From Suipraeoptans intestinalis (GTDB lineage Bacteria > Bacillota > Clostridia > Lachnospirales > Lachnospiraceae), in contig NZ_VULY01000018.1 of the NCBI RefSeq assembly GCF_009696485.1, positions 693,001-757,000 on the forward strand: DNA of 64,000 nt, given 5' to 3'. The position numbers and the translations under genes are program-made. Below the pieces are notes generated by a model. The model saw only the letters and a list, made by a program, of their open reading frames with translations, had not been told where the DNA came from and searched no databases. How positions within the stretch are numbered: the first letter of the stretch is position 1; the number at the start of each line of letters is the position of its first letter. This document shows positions 23,884 to 32,669 of the stretch, piece by piece.

Positions 23884-25248
23884 CTACACCAGCGCCTCTT
23901 TTTTCCACTTTCCACTGCGATATCGAAGCAGAAAGCAACTGGTTCGAAACACCCAGTCGATCACCATGGCCACCCACACGCCAAATACTCCCATGTGGAA
24001 ATAACTTCCCAGAATATAGCTGAAAGCAATGCGGAAAATCCACATGGAAAAAATGGAGATGTACATACACACCTTGGCGTCCCCCGTCGCCCGGAAGGTA
24101 CAGGGCAGTGTAAAGGATGCCGGCCAGATCAAAACGGCGCAGATTCCGTGAAATGTCAATATCCGGCCCGTCACCTCCGCCGTCCTTGCAGACAGATGAT
24201 ATGCCTCCAGTATCTGAGGCCGGATCAGAAACAGTCCTCCTACCACAACAGCCATGCTGATGTGTGTAAGGATAAGAAATTTTTTATTGTAATATGTCAC
24301 CTGCCTGTAATCTCCCGCTCCTACACACCTGGCGATAACCGGTGTGACTGCCAGTGTCATTGCCATTCCCGGAAGGATCTGAAAAAGCGCCACTGCATTG
24401 CTGACTGCATTTGCAGCAATGGCATAGGTGCCAAAGGTGGAGATGAGACTTAGCACCAGTATTTTTCCCAGCTGGAACATACTGTTTTCCAGGCCATTGG
24501 GGATTCCAATGCTCAAAATCCGACCGATCATGCTCCAGTCCGGCCGGTATCTCCACGTGGCTTTCAGATACAGCTCCCGCTTTTTATTAAACAGCAAAAG
24601 AAGCAGGATCAAAGCTGCGATCACCCGGGATGTCAGTGTGGGAATCGCCACCCCCGGGGTTCCCAGATGTACTCCGTAGATCAAAGCTGCATTTCCCGCC
24701 ACATTGATCAGATTCATCAAAACGGACACCTGCATCGGTGTCCTGGAATCGCCCATGGTCCGAAAAATGGCCGCAGTCAGGTTGTAGATAGCCACAAACG
24801 GAATAGAGGCTGTTACGATCATAAAATAAATATCTGCGTGGTTTCGCACATCTGCCTGTATTTTTCCGAAAACCACCTGCAAAACAAACGTTTTTCCCAT
24901 ATAGAGAAGCAGCATGATCCCAATGGCGCAGAACGTACCGAACCAGACCATCTGCCAGGAAGCCTCCCTCGCTTTTTCTACCTTCTTCTGTCCCAGATAC
25001 TGCCCTACAACGACGGCTCCTCCTGTTGCCAGCGCCGAGAACAAAGAAATCCAGAGTATCATCACCTGATCCACCAAAGACACGCCGGATACCGCCGATT
25101 CTCCTACGCTGGCGATCATAATAGTATCGGCCATCCCCACCAGAATCACCAGGAACTGTTCTACCATCAGCGGCAGGATTAAAAAAGCCAGATCTCTGTT
25201 ACTGAACAAATATGCTGTTTTTCCTTTTTGCTCCTTTGGGTTTTTCAT
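23884..25248 (-). CDS. MATE-family efflux transporter
   Basis: 454 residues from the ATG at 25,248 (GAGGAAAAGGA before it; a start at 25,356 gives a charged non-membrane extension). Twelve hydrophobic segments are present. MATE signatures are PLMVEQFLVILVGMADTIMI near the N-terminus, VVVGQYLGQKK, and a repeat of the pattern in the second half (GIPNGLENSMFQLGK, VIARCVGAGDYRQ). It exports cationic drugs or metabolites with Na+ or H+. It stands alone between repeat-bearing intergenic regions. Substrate unknown. Confidence 0.9.
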   Translation of the reverse strand: MKNPKEQKGKTAYLFSNRDLAFLILPLMVEQFLVILVGMADTIMIASVGESAVSGVSLVDQVMILWISLFSALATGGAVVVGQYLGQKKVEKAREASWQMVWFGTFCAIGIMLLLYMGKTFVLQVVFGKIQADVRNHADIYFMIVTASIPFVAIYNLTAAIFRTMGDSRTPMQVSVLMNLINVAGNAALIYGVHLGTPGVAIPTLTSRVIAALILLLLLFNKKRELYLKATWRYRPDWSMIGRILSIGIPNGLENSMFQLGKILVLSLISTFGTYAIAANAVSNAVALFQILPGMAMTLAVTPVIARCVGAGDYRQVTYYNKKFLILTHISMAVVVGGLFLIRPQILEAYHLSARTAEVTGRILTFHGICAVLIWPASFTLPCTFRATGDAKVCMYISIFSMWIFRIAFSYILGSYFHMGVFGVWVAMVIDWVFRTSCFLLRYRSGKWKKEALV

Positions 25249-25460
25249 TCCTTTTCCTCTTCCTGCCACATGCCTCTGTTCCCAAAAATCTCCTGTCGTC
25301 CGGCAATTGTTCCTGTCGTTTCTGGAAATTTTGCGTAACCTTTCTCTTTTTTGCATCTTTCTTTTTTAGAAAGCTTCCCCTTCTTCTTTTTTTTGGGGGC
25401 GCCTTCCCTTTGAAAGCTTTTCCCTTTTTTGGAAATCCTCCGTCCTCTTTTTCCTTATGT

Positions 25461-26570
25461 CTACAGATGGGTTTCTGCACAGGTCAGCGCAGATTCGATG
25501 ACCTGATCCATATCATAATACTTGTATTCTCCCAGCCTGCCTCCAAAAATCACCTGTTTTTCCTGGTCTGCCAGCTTCTTGTACGCCACGTACCTCTGAC
25601 TGTTTTTTTCGTCATTGACCGGATAATACGGCTCATCTCCCATCTTCCATTCCCTGCTGTACTCCCGGCTGATCACTGTTTTCTCCAGGTCATTTCCTTC
25701 TTCATCTTTTCCAAATGTAAACCACTTGTGCTCTATGATCCGGGTCCAGGGCGTCTCCCTGTCTGTATAATTCACCGCTGCATTTCCCTGAAAATTGGGA
25801 ATATCCAGTACTTCTGTATCAAACTGAACAGAACGATACTCCAGGCAGCCAAGCCGATAGTCAAAATAAGCGTCGATCGCTCCGGTATAAACAATATGCT
25901 CTGCCTGCCGGTCCCACTTTGCCTTCTGTTCCAGATAATCTGTTTCCAGACGCACCTCGATCCCTTCCAGCAGATTCTCTGCCAGTTTGGTATAGCCGCC
26001 CACAGGGATCCCCTGGTGCTTCGCATTAAAATAATTGTTGTCGTAGGTAAACCTGACCGGCAAACGCTTGATGATAAATGCCGGAAGCTCCTTGCAGTCT
26101 CTTCCCCACTGCTTTTCTGTATAGCCCCGGATCATTTTTTCAAAAATATCCCGTCCCACCAGGGATACTGCCTGTTCCTCCAGGTTTTTGGGGGTTCCTG
26201 TGATCTCCTGTCTTTGCCGGCGAATCTTTTCCTCCGCCTCCTGTGGTGTTGCCACTCCCCACATTTGATTGAAGGTGTACATATTAAAGGGCATGGAATA
26301 GATCTCTCCCTTATAATTGGCGATCGGCGCATTGGTAAAACGGTTAAATTCCCCAAATTGTGTAATATAATCCCAGACCCGCTGATTGTTGGTGTGAAAA
26401 ATGTGCGCCCCATACTGATGCACCTGAATACCTTCCACCTTTTTAGTGTAGATGTTCCCGCCAATATGCGGCCTCTTATCCAGTACCAGCACTTTCTTCT
26501 TCTTTTTTTTCGCCTCTCTTGCAAAAACGGATCCAAACAGACCCGCTCCTACAACAATATAATCGTACAT
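25461..26570 (-). CDS. glf: UDP-galactopyranose mutase
   Basis: 369 residues from the ATG at 26,570 (GGAGAGGAAGT site). An FAD-binding Rossmann motif starts at residue 2 (YDYIVVGAGLFGSVFA), then VLDKRPHIGGNIYT and VHQYGAHIFHTNN. The C-terminal signature is DEKNSQRYVAYKKLAD with IFGGRLGEYKYYDMDQVI. It interconverts UDP-Galp and UDP-Galf for surface polysaccharide. There are no glycosyltransferases nearby. Its leader holds a 34-bp tandem repeat (26,605-26,796). Confidence 0.96.
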   Translation of the reverse strand: MYDYIVVGAGLFGSVFAREAKKKKKKVLVLDKRPHIGGNIYTKKVEGIQVHQYGAHIFHTNNQRVWDYITQFGEFNRFTNAPIANYKGEIYSMPFNMYTFNQMWGVATPQEAEEKIRRQRQEITGTPKNLEEQAVSLVGRDIFEKMIRGYTEKQWGRDCKELPAFIIKRLPVRFTYDNNYFNAKHQGIPVGGYTKLAENLLEGIEVRLETDYLEQKAKWDRQAEHIVYTGAIDAYFDYRLGCLEYRSVQFDTEVLDIPNFQGNAAVNYTDRETPWTRIIEHKWFTFGKDEEGNDLEKTVISREYSREWKMGDEPYYPVNDEKNSQRYVAYKKLADQEKQVIFGGRLGEYKYYDMDQVIESALTCAETHL

Positions 26571-26604
26571 ACTTCCTCTCCTGTCTCCCGAACTTCCCTC
26601 TATT

Positions 26605-26796
26605 TTCATCCGTCGGGCCTTCTGCAAGTTTCCCCTATCCTTATCTGCCGAGCCTTCTGTAGGCCTCTCTCTCCTTATCTACCAAGCCTCTTACAAGTTC
26701 TATCCTCATCTCCCAGGCCTTCTGTAGGCTTCCCCATCCCATCTGTCAGACCTTCTACAGGCTTCTCCATCCTTATCCGCCGGGCCTTCTGCAAGC
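26605..26796. repeat. Degenerate tandem repeat of about 34 bp between lspA-like gene and glf
   Basis: Six units are recognisable by the core GGCCTTCTGCAAG or variants (GAGCCTTCTGTAGG, AAGCCTCTTACAAG, AGACCTTCTACAGG), with starts near 26,615, 26,650, 26,684, 26,715, 26,749 and 26,782. The period is 31-35 bases and the ATCCTTATC spacer also recurs. It fills nearly the whole 230-bp intergenic gap, upstream of the glf ribosome site. Confidence 0.75.
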
Positions 26797-26800
26797 GCCG

Positions 26801-27262
26801 TTACCGCCGCTGCTTCCGGCGTCCTTTTCCTCCAAACGCAGACAGGACGGCCCCTGCCAAAAGATAAAGATCTGCCAGATTTGCGGTGAAGCCTTTGGGA
26901 ACTCCTTTTACTTCCTCGATTCCGATGTAGTCTACCACGTATCCACGCACCAGGCGGTCGTACAGATTGCTGGCTGCTCCTGCCAGAGTAAGTACCAGCC
27001 CCGCCTTTGCTTTCCTGCTTTTCTCCTTTCGGATCCCTTGTAGCGCAAAAAGGCCCGCCATGCCCGCTGCCAGCATGGATACGCCTTTTATCAGTCCGGG
27101 GAATTCCTCCAGTTTCCCAAGAAGGAATCCCCTGTTATGCACTTTCCTAAAAAACAGCCGCCGGGAAAGCCGAATCTCTTCTGTCTCTTCCATTTGCGTT
27201 TCTACGTACTGCTTCACGGCCAGATCCGTACCGGTCAGGAATAAAAACAAACCGATCCACAT
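26801..27262 (-). CDS. Signal peptidase II-like protein
   Basis: 153 residues from ATG at 27,262. Four hydrophobic segments. LspA landmarks: VHNRGFLLG (N-x-G box), GAASNLYDRLVRGYVVDYI (Asn, Arg and first catalytic Asp) and FTANLADLYLLAG (N-x-AD, second catalytic Asp). The aspartyl pair is thus intact. The N-terminal half is diverged from standard LspA, so this may be a paralogue rather than the housekeeping lipoprotein signal peptidase. It follows a small coiled-coil gene with a 4-base gap. Confidence 0.78.
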   Translation of the reverse strand: MWIGLFLFLTGTDLAVKQYVETQMEETEEIRLSRRLFFRKVHNRGFLLGKLEEFPGLIKGVSMLAAGMAGLFALQGIRKEKSRKAKAGLVLTLAGAASNLYDRLVRGYVVDYIGIEEVKGVPKGFTANLADLYLLAGAVLSAFGGKGRRKQRR

Positions 27263-27266
27263 GCTT

Positions 27267-27557
27267 TTAGTTCCCTTCTTTGATCCTTGCGATGGCTTCC
27301 TTCTGATGGGCAATCTCTTCTTCCCGTTTTTCAATCGCTTCACACAAGGCAATATATTCCGTATCCATCAGCTCTCCGTTTTTAAACTTTTCGTAGATCA
27401 TCCTGCCGATATCTCTGATATCTCTGTCATTGGCCCGATTCAGCAGACCGATCTGACTTTTCTTCCGCTGGATCTCTACTGCATTTTCCGCCTTTTCCCG
27501 CAGATCCGAAACCACATCGCTCACCTGCTGCCCTAATCCTTCCAAAAAATCACTCAT
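27267..27557 (-). CDS. Small helical protein of unknown function
   Basis: 96 residues from ATG at 27,557 (AGGAGC 7 bases upstream). It is almost entirely helical and charged: FLEGLGQQVSDVVSDLREKA, then GLLNRANDRDIRDIGRMIYE and a terminal coiled coil (EAIEKREEEIAHQKEAIARI). It resembles small conserved Lachnospiraceae proteins that in some relatives carry an additional C-terminal zinc ribbon, absent here. Likely translated with the LspA-like gene. Confidence 0.7.
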   Translation of the reverse strand: MSDFLEGLGQQVSDVVSDLREKAENAVEIQRKKSQIGLLNRANDRDIRDIGRMIYEKFKNGELMDTEYIALCEAIEKREEEIAHQKEAIARIKEGN

Positions 27558-27861
27558 GTTCCCTGCTCCTTTCTTCTGCTTTGTTGACTGCACGGCAGAT
27601 CTGCTTCCTGCCGCCCTGTAACCTCCTGTTGTGTTCCGGAGATCCGGAACCTGTCTCTTTTCTTTATTTTAAAGCTTTTCTTTTCTTCTGCCAAGACTAT
27701 TCTTACAGATCCCTTTAGCGCCCAGTATCAAGGACCGGCTGCATCTGATCCGGATCCTTGCTTTCCCTTCCACAAATCACCTTCCAAAGCACATTTTTCA
27801 AAGCATCGCTTTCTCTGCAAAGCTCTTCCACAGCCAAATCCTTTTTCCGGCTGACCTTCTA
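27558..27861. other. Intergenic region with a possible 38-residue ORF
   Basis: This 304-bp gap between the antiporter stop and the small helical gene has no clear terminator. On the minus strand, after the tandem stops TGA TAG of the antiporter, the same frame stays open and reads plausibly (GTG at 27,831 to TAA at 27,715; EELCRESDALKNVLWKVI, then a tail). An AAGGAT site lies 6 bases before the GTG. It could be a small protein or the decayed end of the antiporter. Support is weak. Confidence 0.25.
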
Positions 27862-29082
27862 TCAGATTCCGACGCCGCTTCCTTCCTGTCGGATGGGAGC
27901 GTCTGTTTTTCGGAACACGACCTTCAATAAGATCGGCGTGATGATGGTGGTCGCCACCACCATAATTACCACCGGTCCCAAAAACGAACTGCCAAGCAGC
28001 CCCATCTGCGCTCCCTTTCCCGCCACGATCAAGGCTACCTCTCCTCTGGAGATCATTCCTACTCCGATCCGCTTGCACTGATAAGGCTTATAGCCGCAGG
28101 CCTTTGCTCCCAGCCCGCATCCGATGATCTTTGTCACGATCGCCACTACGATCAGCAGGAGGGAAAACAGAACCACCTTGACTGTCATTTTGGGAATCAC
28201 TACCTGAATGCCGATACTGGCAAAAAACACCGGTGACAGCAGCATAAAAGAAACCGTATCAAACTTTGTTTCTACCTTTTCCACATTTGCCGTGTTGGAA
28301 ATGATCAGTCCGGCGATGAAGGCGCCGGTAATATCTGCCACGCCAAACCACTCCTCTGCGATATAGGCCATCAGCAGACAGAACACAAACGCCATGATCG
28401 CATGCCGGTGAAGAAACTTCGGCGCGGAATCGATCCAGAATTTGTATAATTTGTAGAACAGAAATCCTGCCACAAAAGCAAAGGCAAAAAAGCCCACGAT
28501 ACGAAGGATCACTTCTACCAGATGTACCTTTGAATCCGCCAGGCTGGTAACAATCGTCAGGGCAATGATTCCCAGAACATCATCAATGATAGCCGCTCCT
28601 AAAATAGCATTCCCCGATCTGGTCTTTAATTTTCCCAGTTCTTTCAGTGTTTCTACTGTGATGCTTACAGATGTGGCTGTCAGCACAATGCCAATAAAGA
28701 TATTTTGCAGAAATATGGTACCGGACGCATCCGACGGGATCATCCCAGGCCGGTTAAACAGGTATGCCAGGCCAAATCCTCCCAGTAGCGGCACCGCCAC
28801 CCCGCAGACGGCGATCACTAGAGAAGCCTTCCCACTCTGCTTCAGTTCTTTGATATCTGTTTCCAGCCCCGCTGAGAACATCAGCACGATCACGCCCAAC
28901 TCCGCCACAGAATTAATAAAATTGGTGGAAGACAGAACGCCCGCCACCGCCGGCCCCAGAAGCAGTCCGGCCAGAAGAGCTCCCACCACCTGCGGCATAT
29001 TTACCCTCCTGGTTGCCAATCCCAGTACCTTTGTGCACAGCAGGATCACTGCCAGATCCAGCAAATATCCATAGTCTCTCAT
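27862..29082 (-). CDS. Kef-type cation:proton antiporter (CPA2 family)
   Basis: 406 residues with about 12 membrane segments. The CPA2 core is recognisable: GALLAGLLLGPAVAG, a polar segment with AAIIDDVLGIIALT (the Asp pair of transport) and GFFAFAFVAGFLFYKL. The late segment VGMISRGEVALIVAGKGAQ is the usual conserved glutamate region. It exchanges K+ or Na+ for protons. No TrkA-N domain is fused, unlike KefB/KefC, so it resembles the shorter Na+/H+ antiporters of this family. Two stop codons in tandem end the gene. Confidence 0.9.
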   Translation of the reverse strand: MRDYGYLLDLAVILLCTKVLGLATRRVNMPQVVGALLAGLLLGPAVAGVLSSTNFINSVAELGVIVLMFSAGLETDIKELKQSGKASLVIAVCGVAVPLLGGFGLAYLFNRPGMIPSDASGTIFLQNIFIGIVLTATSVSITVETLKELGKLKTRSGNAILGAAIIDDVLGIIALTIVTSLADSKVHLVEVILRIVGFFAFAFVAGFLFYKLYKFWIDSAPKFLHRHAIMAFVFCLLMAYIAEEWFGVADITGAFIAGLIISNTANVEKVETKFDTVSFMLLSPVFFASIGIQVVIPKMTVKVVLFSLLLIVVAIVTKIIGCGLGAKACGYKPYQCKRIGVGMISRGEVALIVAGKGAQMGLLGSSFLGPVVIMVVATTIITPILLKVVFRKTDAPIRQEGSGVGI

Positions 29083-29160
29083 CGTCTTACTCCCCTCCCG
29101 TCTGACTCACTCTCCCCGGGTTTCTGTCAGACCTTCTTGTCGTGTATCTTTCGGAGCCTT

Positions 29161-30627
29161 TTATCGATTTTCTCCGCCCTTACCCGCATCCTCCAGAGCT
29201 TCTGTTTTCTCCGGAAGCGCAGTCTGGCCTCTCAGAGAGATGACAGGTCCCCCCGTCCCCTCTATATAGGCTCTGGTAATAGTCACTTCTCCGATGCTGT
29301 CATCTTTTGGAATCTCGTACATGATGTCCAGCATAAATTCCTCGATGATCGCACGCAAAGCCCTGGCTCCCGTATCCTTTTTCATGGCTTTTTCCGCAAT
29401 GGCCAGCAATGCCTCCGGCTCAAATTTCAGATTTACCTCATCCAGCGCCAAAAGCTTCTGGTACTGTTTGATAATGGCATTTTTCGGCTCCTGCAAAATC
29501 TGGACCAGCATCTTTTCATCCATGGCCCGCAGGGAAAAAATGATCGGCATACGTCCCAGGAATTCCGGGATCATCCCAAAGCTGCGCAGATCCTCTACCG
29601 CCACCTTTTCCAGAAGGCTCCTGTCCTTGTCGTACTTGTCCTTCAGATCTGCGCCAAACCCGATGGAGGACTGTTTGGTCAGTCTCTCCCGAATGATCTT
29701 TTCCAGGTCTGGGAAGGCACCTCCGCAGATAAACAGGATATTCTTCGTGTTGACCGTGGTCAACGGCACCATGGCATTTTTACTGTTGGCTCCCACCGGT
29801 ACTTCCACCTCGCTTCCCTCCAGAAGCTTCAGCATCCCCTGCTGTACCGATTCGCCGCTGACATCCCGCTGGTTGGTATTTTGTTTCTTGGCGATCTTAT
29901 CGATCTCATCAATAAAGATGATGCCTCTCTCCGCCTTCTCCACATCATTGTCTGCCGCTGCCAGCAGCTTGGATACCACACTTTCAATATCGTCTCCTAT
30001 GTATCCCGCCTCTGTCAGGGAGGTGGCGTCTGTAATGGCCAGCGGCACATCCAGAAGCTTCGCCAGCGTCCTGACCATGTAGGTCTTTCCGGAACCGGTA
30101 GGGCCTACCATCAGCATATTGGATTTTTCAATCGCGATCTCATCCATGGTGCCTGTTGCCACCCGCTTGTAATGGTTATACACTGCCACCGACATAACTT
30201 TTTTGGCATGCTCCTGTCCGATCACATACTCGTCCAGCTGCGCCTTGATCTTATGGGGAGGCGGGATATTTTTAATATCCAGAACCGGTTCTTCCCGCTT
30301 CTCCTTTTCTTTCTTTTCCTCTTTTTTCGGCAGGGTCTCACCGGTGTTCTTCTGTTGGAAAAACTGCATTTCCGGCAGGTTCATCAGGCGGCTGTAGTCG
30401 ATCTGTCCGCTGCTCATTGCATCAAAGCTTCTCTGGATACAGTCCTTACAGATAGACATTCCGTTGGGAAGCTCGATCATCTTTCCTGTGACCTTTTCCG
30501 GCCTTCTGCAAAGGGAGCAGAACTTCTCCGGTGTTTTCTTCTGCTCTTCTGCCGGTTCCTCCTGCTGCTTCAGGCTGCTTTCTTTTTCTTCTGTTTCTAT
30601 GTCAAACTGATTGTCTTTCTCACTCAT
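29161..30627 (-). CDS. clpX: ClpX-type AAA+ unfoldase with extended N-terminus
   Basis: 488 residues from ATG at 30,627; usual ClpX is about 420. It has an acidic N-terminal extension, a C4 zinc-binding domain (FCSLCRRPEK... SICKDCIQ), then a lysine/glutamate linker not seen in standard ClpX. AAA+ motifs: Walker A MVGPTGSGKTYM, pore loop AGYIGDDIE (normally GYVGED), Walker B IIFIDEIDKIA, and SSIGFGA, which contains the IGF loop used to dock on ClpP. It should feed ClpP. No clpP is adjacent. The diverged pore loop and linker suggest a second ClpX rather than the housekeeping one. Confidence 0.85.
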   Translation of the reverse strand: MSEKDNQFDIETEEKESSLKQQEEPAEEQKKTPEKFCSLCRRPEKVTGKMIELPNGMSICKDCIQRSFDAMSSGQIDYSRLMNLPEMQFFQQKNTGETLPKKEEKKEKEKREEPVLDIKNIPPPHKIKAQLDEYVIGQEHAKKVMSVAVYNHYKRVATGTMDEIAIEKSNMLMVGPTGSGKTYMVRTLAKLLDVPLAITDATSLTEAGYIGDDIESVVSKLLAAADNDVEKAERGIIFIDEIDKIAKKQNTNQRDVSGESVQQGMLKLLEGSEVEVPVGANSKNAMVPLTTVNTKNILFICGGAFPDLEKIIRERLTKQSSIGFGADLKDKYDKDRSLLEKVAVEDLRSFGMIPEFLGRMPIIFSLRAMDEKMLVQILQEPKNAIIKQYQKLLALDEVNLKFEPEALLAIAEKAMKKDTGARALRAIIEEFMLDIMYEIPKDDSIGEVTITRAYIEGTGGPVISLRGQTALPEKTEALEDAGKGGENR

Positions 30628-30683
30628 CCTGTCTGTTCCTTTCCTAGTGTTCTGCAACGACCTGTGTTTTGTTGAGACGTACA

Positions 30684-32669
30684 TCAAACCGGCTGCACCG
30701 GGTCTGTCTCTGACTGTCCTGCCATTGCCAGCAGCTCTTCCTCCGACAAAATGGGAATATTCAATTCCCTTGCCTTTTTATTTTTGGAAGAGGTCGATTC
30801 TGCGTCATTATTGATCAGAAAACTGGTTTTCGAGGTAACGCTGCCCGTCACCTTTCCTCCCCTTGCTTCGATCCATTCCTTCAGTTGACTGCGATTGGAA
30901 AATCTGGCAACACTTCCTGTCACCACAAATACCTTTTCCCGGAAAAGGTAAGACGCTTCCTGTCTGTTTTCTTCCAGCCGGATCTCTCCTAAGATATCCA
31001 GATACCTGCTCCGGTTTTTTTCCTGGGCAAAATAGACCTCAAACGCAGATGCGATCACAGGGCCGATCCCGTCGATCTTCCCCAATTCCTCTGCCGTTGC
31101 TTTCATGACCTTTTCCGGATCCTGGTCAAAATGCCTGCAGATCAGCTTGGCATTTGCCAGTCCGATATTGGCGATCCCCAGGCTGTAGATCAGTCTGGGA
31201 AGGCTGGTATCCCTCGCCTTTTCTATGCTATCTGCCAGATTCCGGAAGGACTTTTCTCCGAAGCCTTCCATTTGGCAGATTTCCTCCCGGTACCGGGACA
31301 GCCGGAAGATGTCTCCCGACGTTTGAATAAAGCCTCTTCCCACAAACTTTTCCAGGCTTGCCTCCGACAGCCCTTCTATATTCATGGCGTCTCTGCTTAC
31401 AAACAGGGTAAACGCCTTGATCTGCTTTGCCTGGCAGTCCGGGTTGTCACAATACAGGGCTCTGGCGCTTCCTGTCTGCCGGATAGAGGTTGTTCCCTGA
31501 CAGACGGGGCAGGCTGACGGAATCTCCAGGTTCCCGCTTTTGGTCAGATTTTCTGCGATCTGGGGAATGATCATATTGGCCTTATACACCAGAAGCCGGT
31601 CTCCGATCCCCAGCTCCAACTCCTCCAGTATGCTGATATTATGAACGCTGGCCCGGCTGACTGTCGTTCCCTCCAGCTCTACCGGCTCAAAGATGGCCAC
31701 CGGATTGATCAGTCCCGTTCTGGAAGGACTCCATTCTATAGAAAGCAGGGTGGTCTCCCGCTTCTCATCTTCCCACTTAAATGCCATGGAATCCCTTGGA
31801 AATTTGGAGGTCTGTCCCAGGGACTCTCCATAAGCGATGTCATCATAATTCAGCACCAATCCGTCCGAAGGAAAATCATTTTCTCCGATTCGGGAAGAAA
31901 ATTCCTCCACGGTTTGTCTCAGCGTATCCTGCGTTACCAGACAGTGCTCCACCACTTCAAACCCCTGCTCTTCCAGCCAGTCCAGCTGTCGTTTTCTGGA
32001 ATTTTCAAAATCGATTCCCTCTGCCTTTACTACTGAAAACCCATAGAAGCTCACCTGTCTGCTTTTTGTGATCTGACTGTTCAACTGTCTGACGGATCCG
32101 CTGCAAAGATTTCTGGGGTTCTTGTATTTGGCCTCCACCTCCGGCAGCTTGCGGTTGATCTCTTCAAAATCCCTGTATCCGATCACAGCCTCTCCCCGAA
32201 GGATCAGCTCGTTGGGATACTTGATCTTCAACGGAAGATTCCGAAACGTCTTTGCATTGGGCGTCACGATCTCTCCCGTCTCTCCGTTCCCCCTGGTTAC
32301 CGCTTTATAAAGACGTCCTTCCCGGTAGGTCAGCACGATAGTCAGTCCGTCCATCTTCCAGGACAGCACTCCTTTTTGTACTCCCAGAAACTCTGCCAGT
32401 TCCTCCGCACTTTTCGTTTTGTCCAGGGACAGCATAGGACGCTCATGCCTCTCTTTGGGCAACTGACTGACCACTTCATAGCCTACGTTTACGGTAGGAC
32501 TGTCAGTCCGGGTGATCCCTGTTTCTTTTTCCAGGGCAACCAGCTCCTCGTACAACGCATCATACTCCAGATTGCTCATCTGTTCCTCTGCCTGCTGGTA
32601 ATAGGCGTAAGAAGCTCTATTTAGTATTTCTATCAATTCTTCCATTCTGGCTTTTTTTGACCTGCTCAT
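30684..32669 (-). CDS. ligA: NAD-dependent DNA ligase (possibly a paralogue)
   Basis: 661 residues, full length for LigA. Domain Ia has LEYDALYEELVALE, adenylation site LSWKMDGLTIVLTYREG (KxDG), then an OB fold. The zinc finger is CPVCQGTTS... YCDNPDCQAKQ, followed by helix-hairpin-helix repeats (GIANIGLANAKLI, IDGIGPVIASAF) and a C-terminal BRCT (FREKVFVVTGSVARF). It seals nicks using NAD+. The segment TDSPTVNVGYEVVSQLPKER differs from the usual TPDSPTQRVG box, so it may be a second LigA. Its start overlaps the end of the upstream pseudouridine synthase by 53 bases. Confidence 0.92.
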   Translation of the reverse strand: MSRSKKARMEELIEILNRASYAYYQQAEEQMSNLEYDALYEELVALEKETGITRTDSPTVNVGYEVVSQLPKERHERPMLSLDKTKSAEELAEFLGVQKGVLSWKMDGLTIVLTYREGRLYKAVTRGNGETGEIVTPNAKTFRNLPLKIKYPNELILRGEAVIGYRDFEEINRKLPEVEAKYKNPRNLCSGSVRQLNSQITKSRQVSFYGFSVVKAEGIDFENSRKRQLDWLEEQGFEVVEHCLVTQDTLRQTVEEFSSRIGENDFPSDGLVLNYDDIAYGESLGQTSKFPRDSMAFKWEDEKRETTLLSIEWSPSRTGLINPVAIFEPVELEGTTVSRASVHNISILEELELGIGDRLLVYKANMIIPQIAENLTKSGNLEIPSACPVCQGTTSIRQTGSARALYCDNPDCQAKQIKAFTLFVSRDAMNIEGLSEASLEKFVGRGFIQTSGDIFRLSRYREEICQMEGFGEKSFRNLADSIEKARDTSLPRLIYSLGIANIGLANAKLICRHFDQDPEKVMKATAEELGKIDGIGPVIASAFEVYFAQEKNRSRYLDILGEIRLEENRQEASYLFREKVFVVTGSVARFSNRSQLKEWIEARGGKVTGSVTSKTSFLINNDAESTSSKNKKARELNIPILSEEELLAMAGQSETDPVQPV

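Noticed and set aside
26605-26796. CRISPR array
   Set aside because: The repeated units are degenerate and contiguous, with no constant repeats separated by unique spacers and no cas genes nearby.
25212-26867. 551-codon plus-strand open frame across the glf region
   Set aside because: It is antisense to glf, lacks a ribosome site and any protein family pattern, and is phenylalanine/leucine/proline-rich as expected for a shadow. glf on the other strand has all catalytic landmarks.
29137-30675. 512-codon plus-strand open frame opposite clpX
   Set aside because: It is a mirror of the ClpX gene's codon pattern with no start context or recognisable domain.
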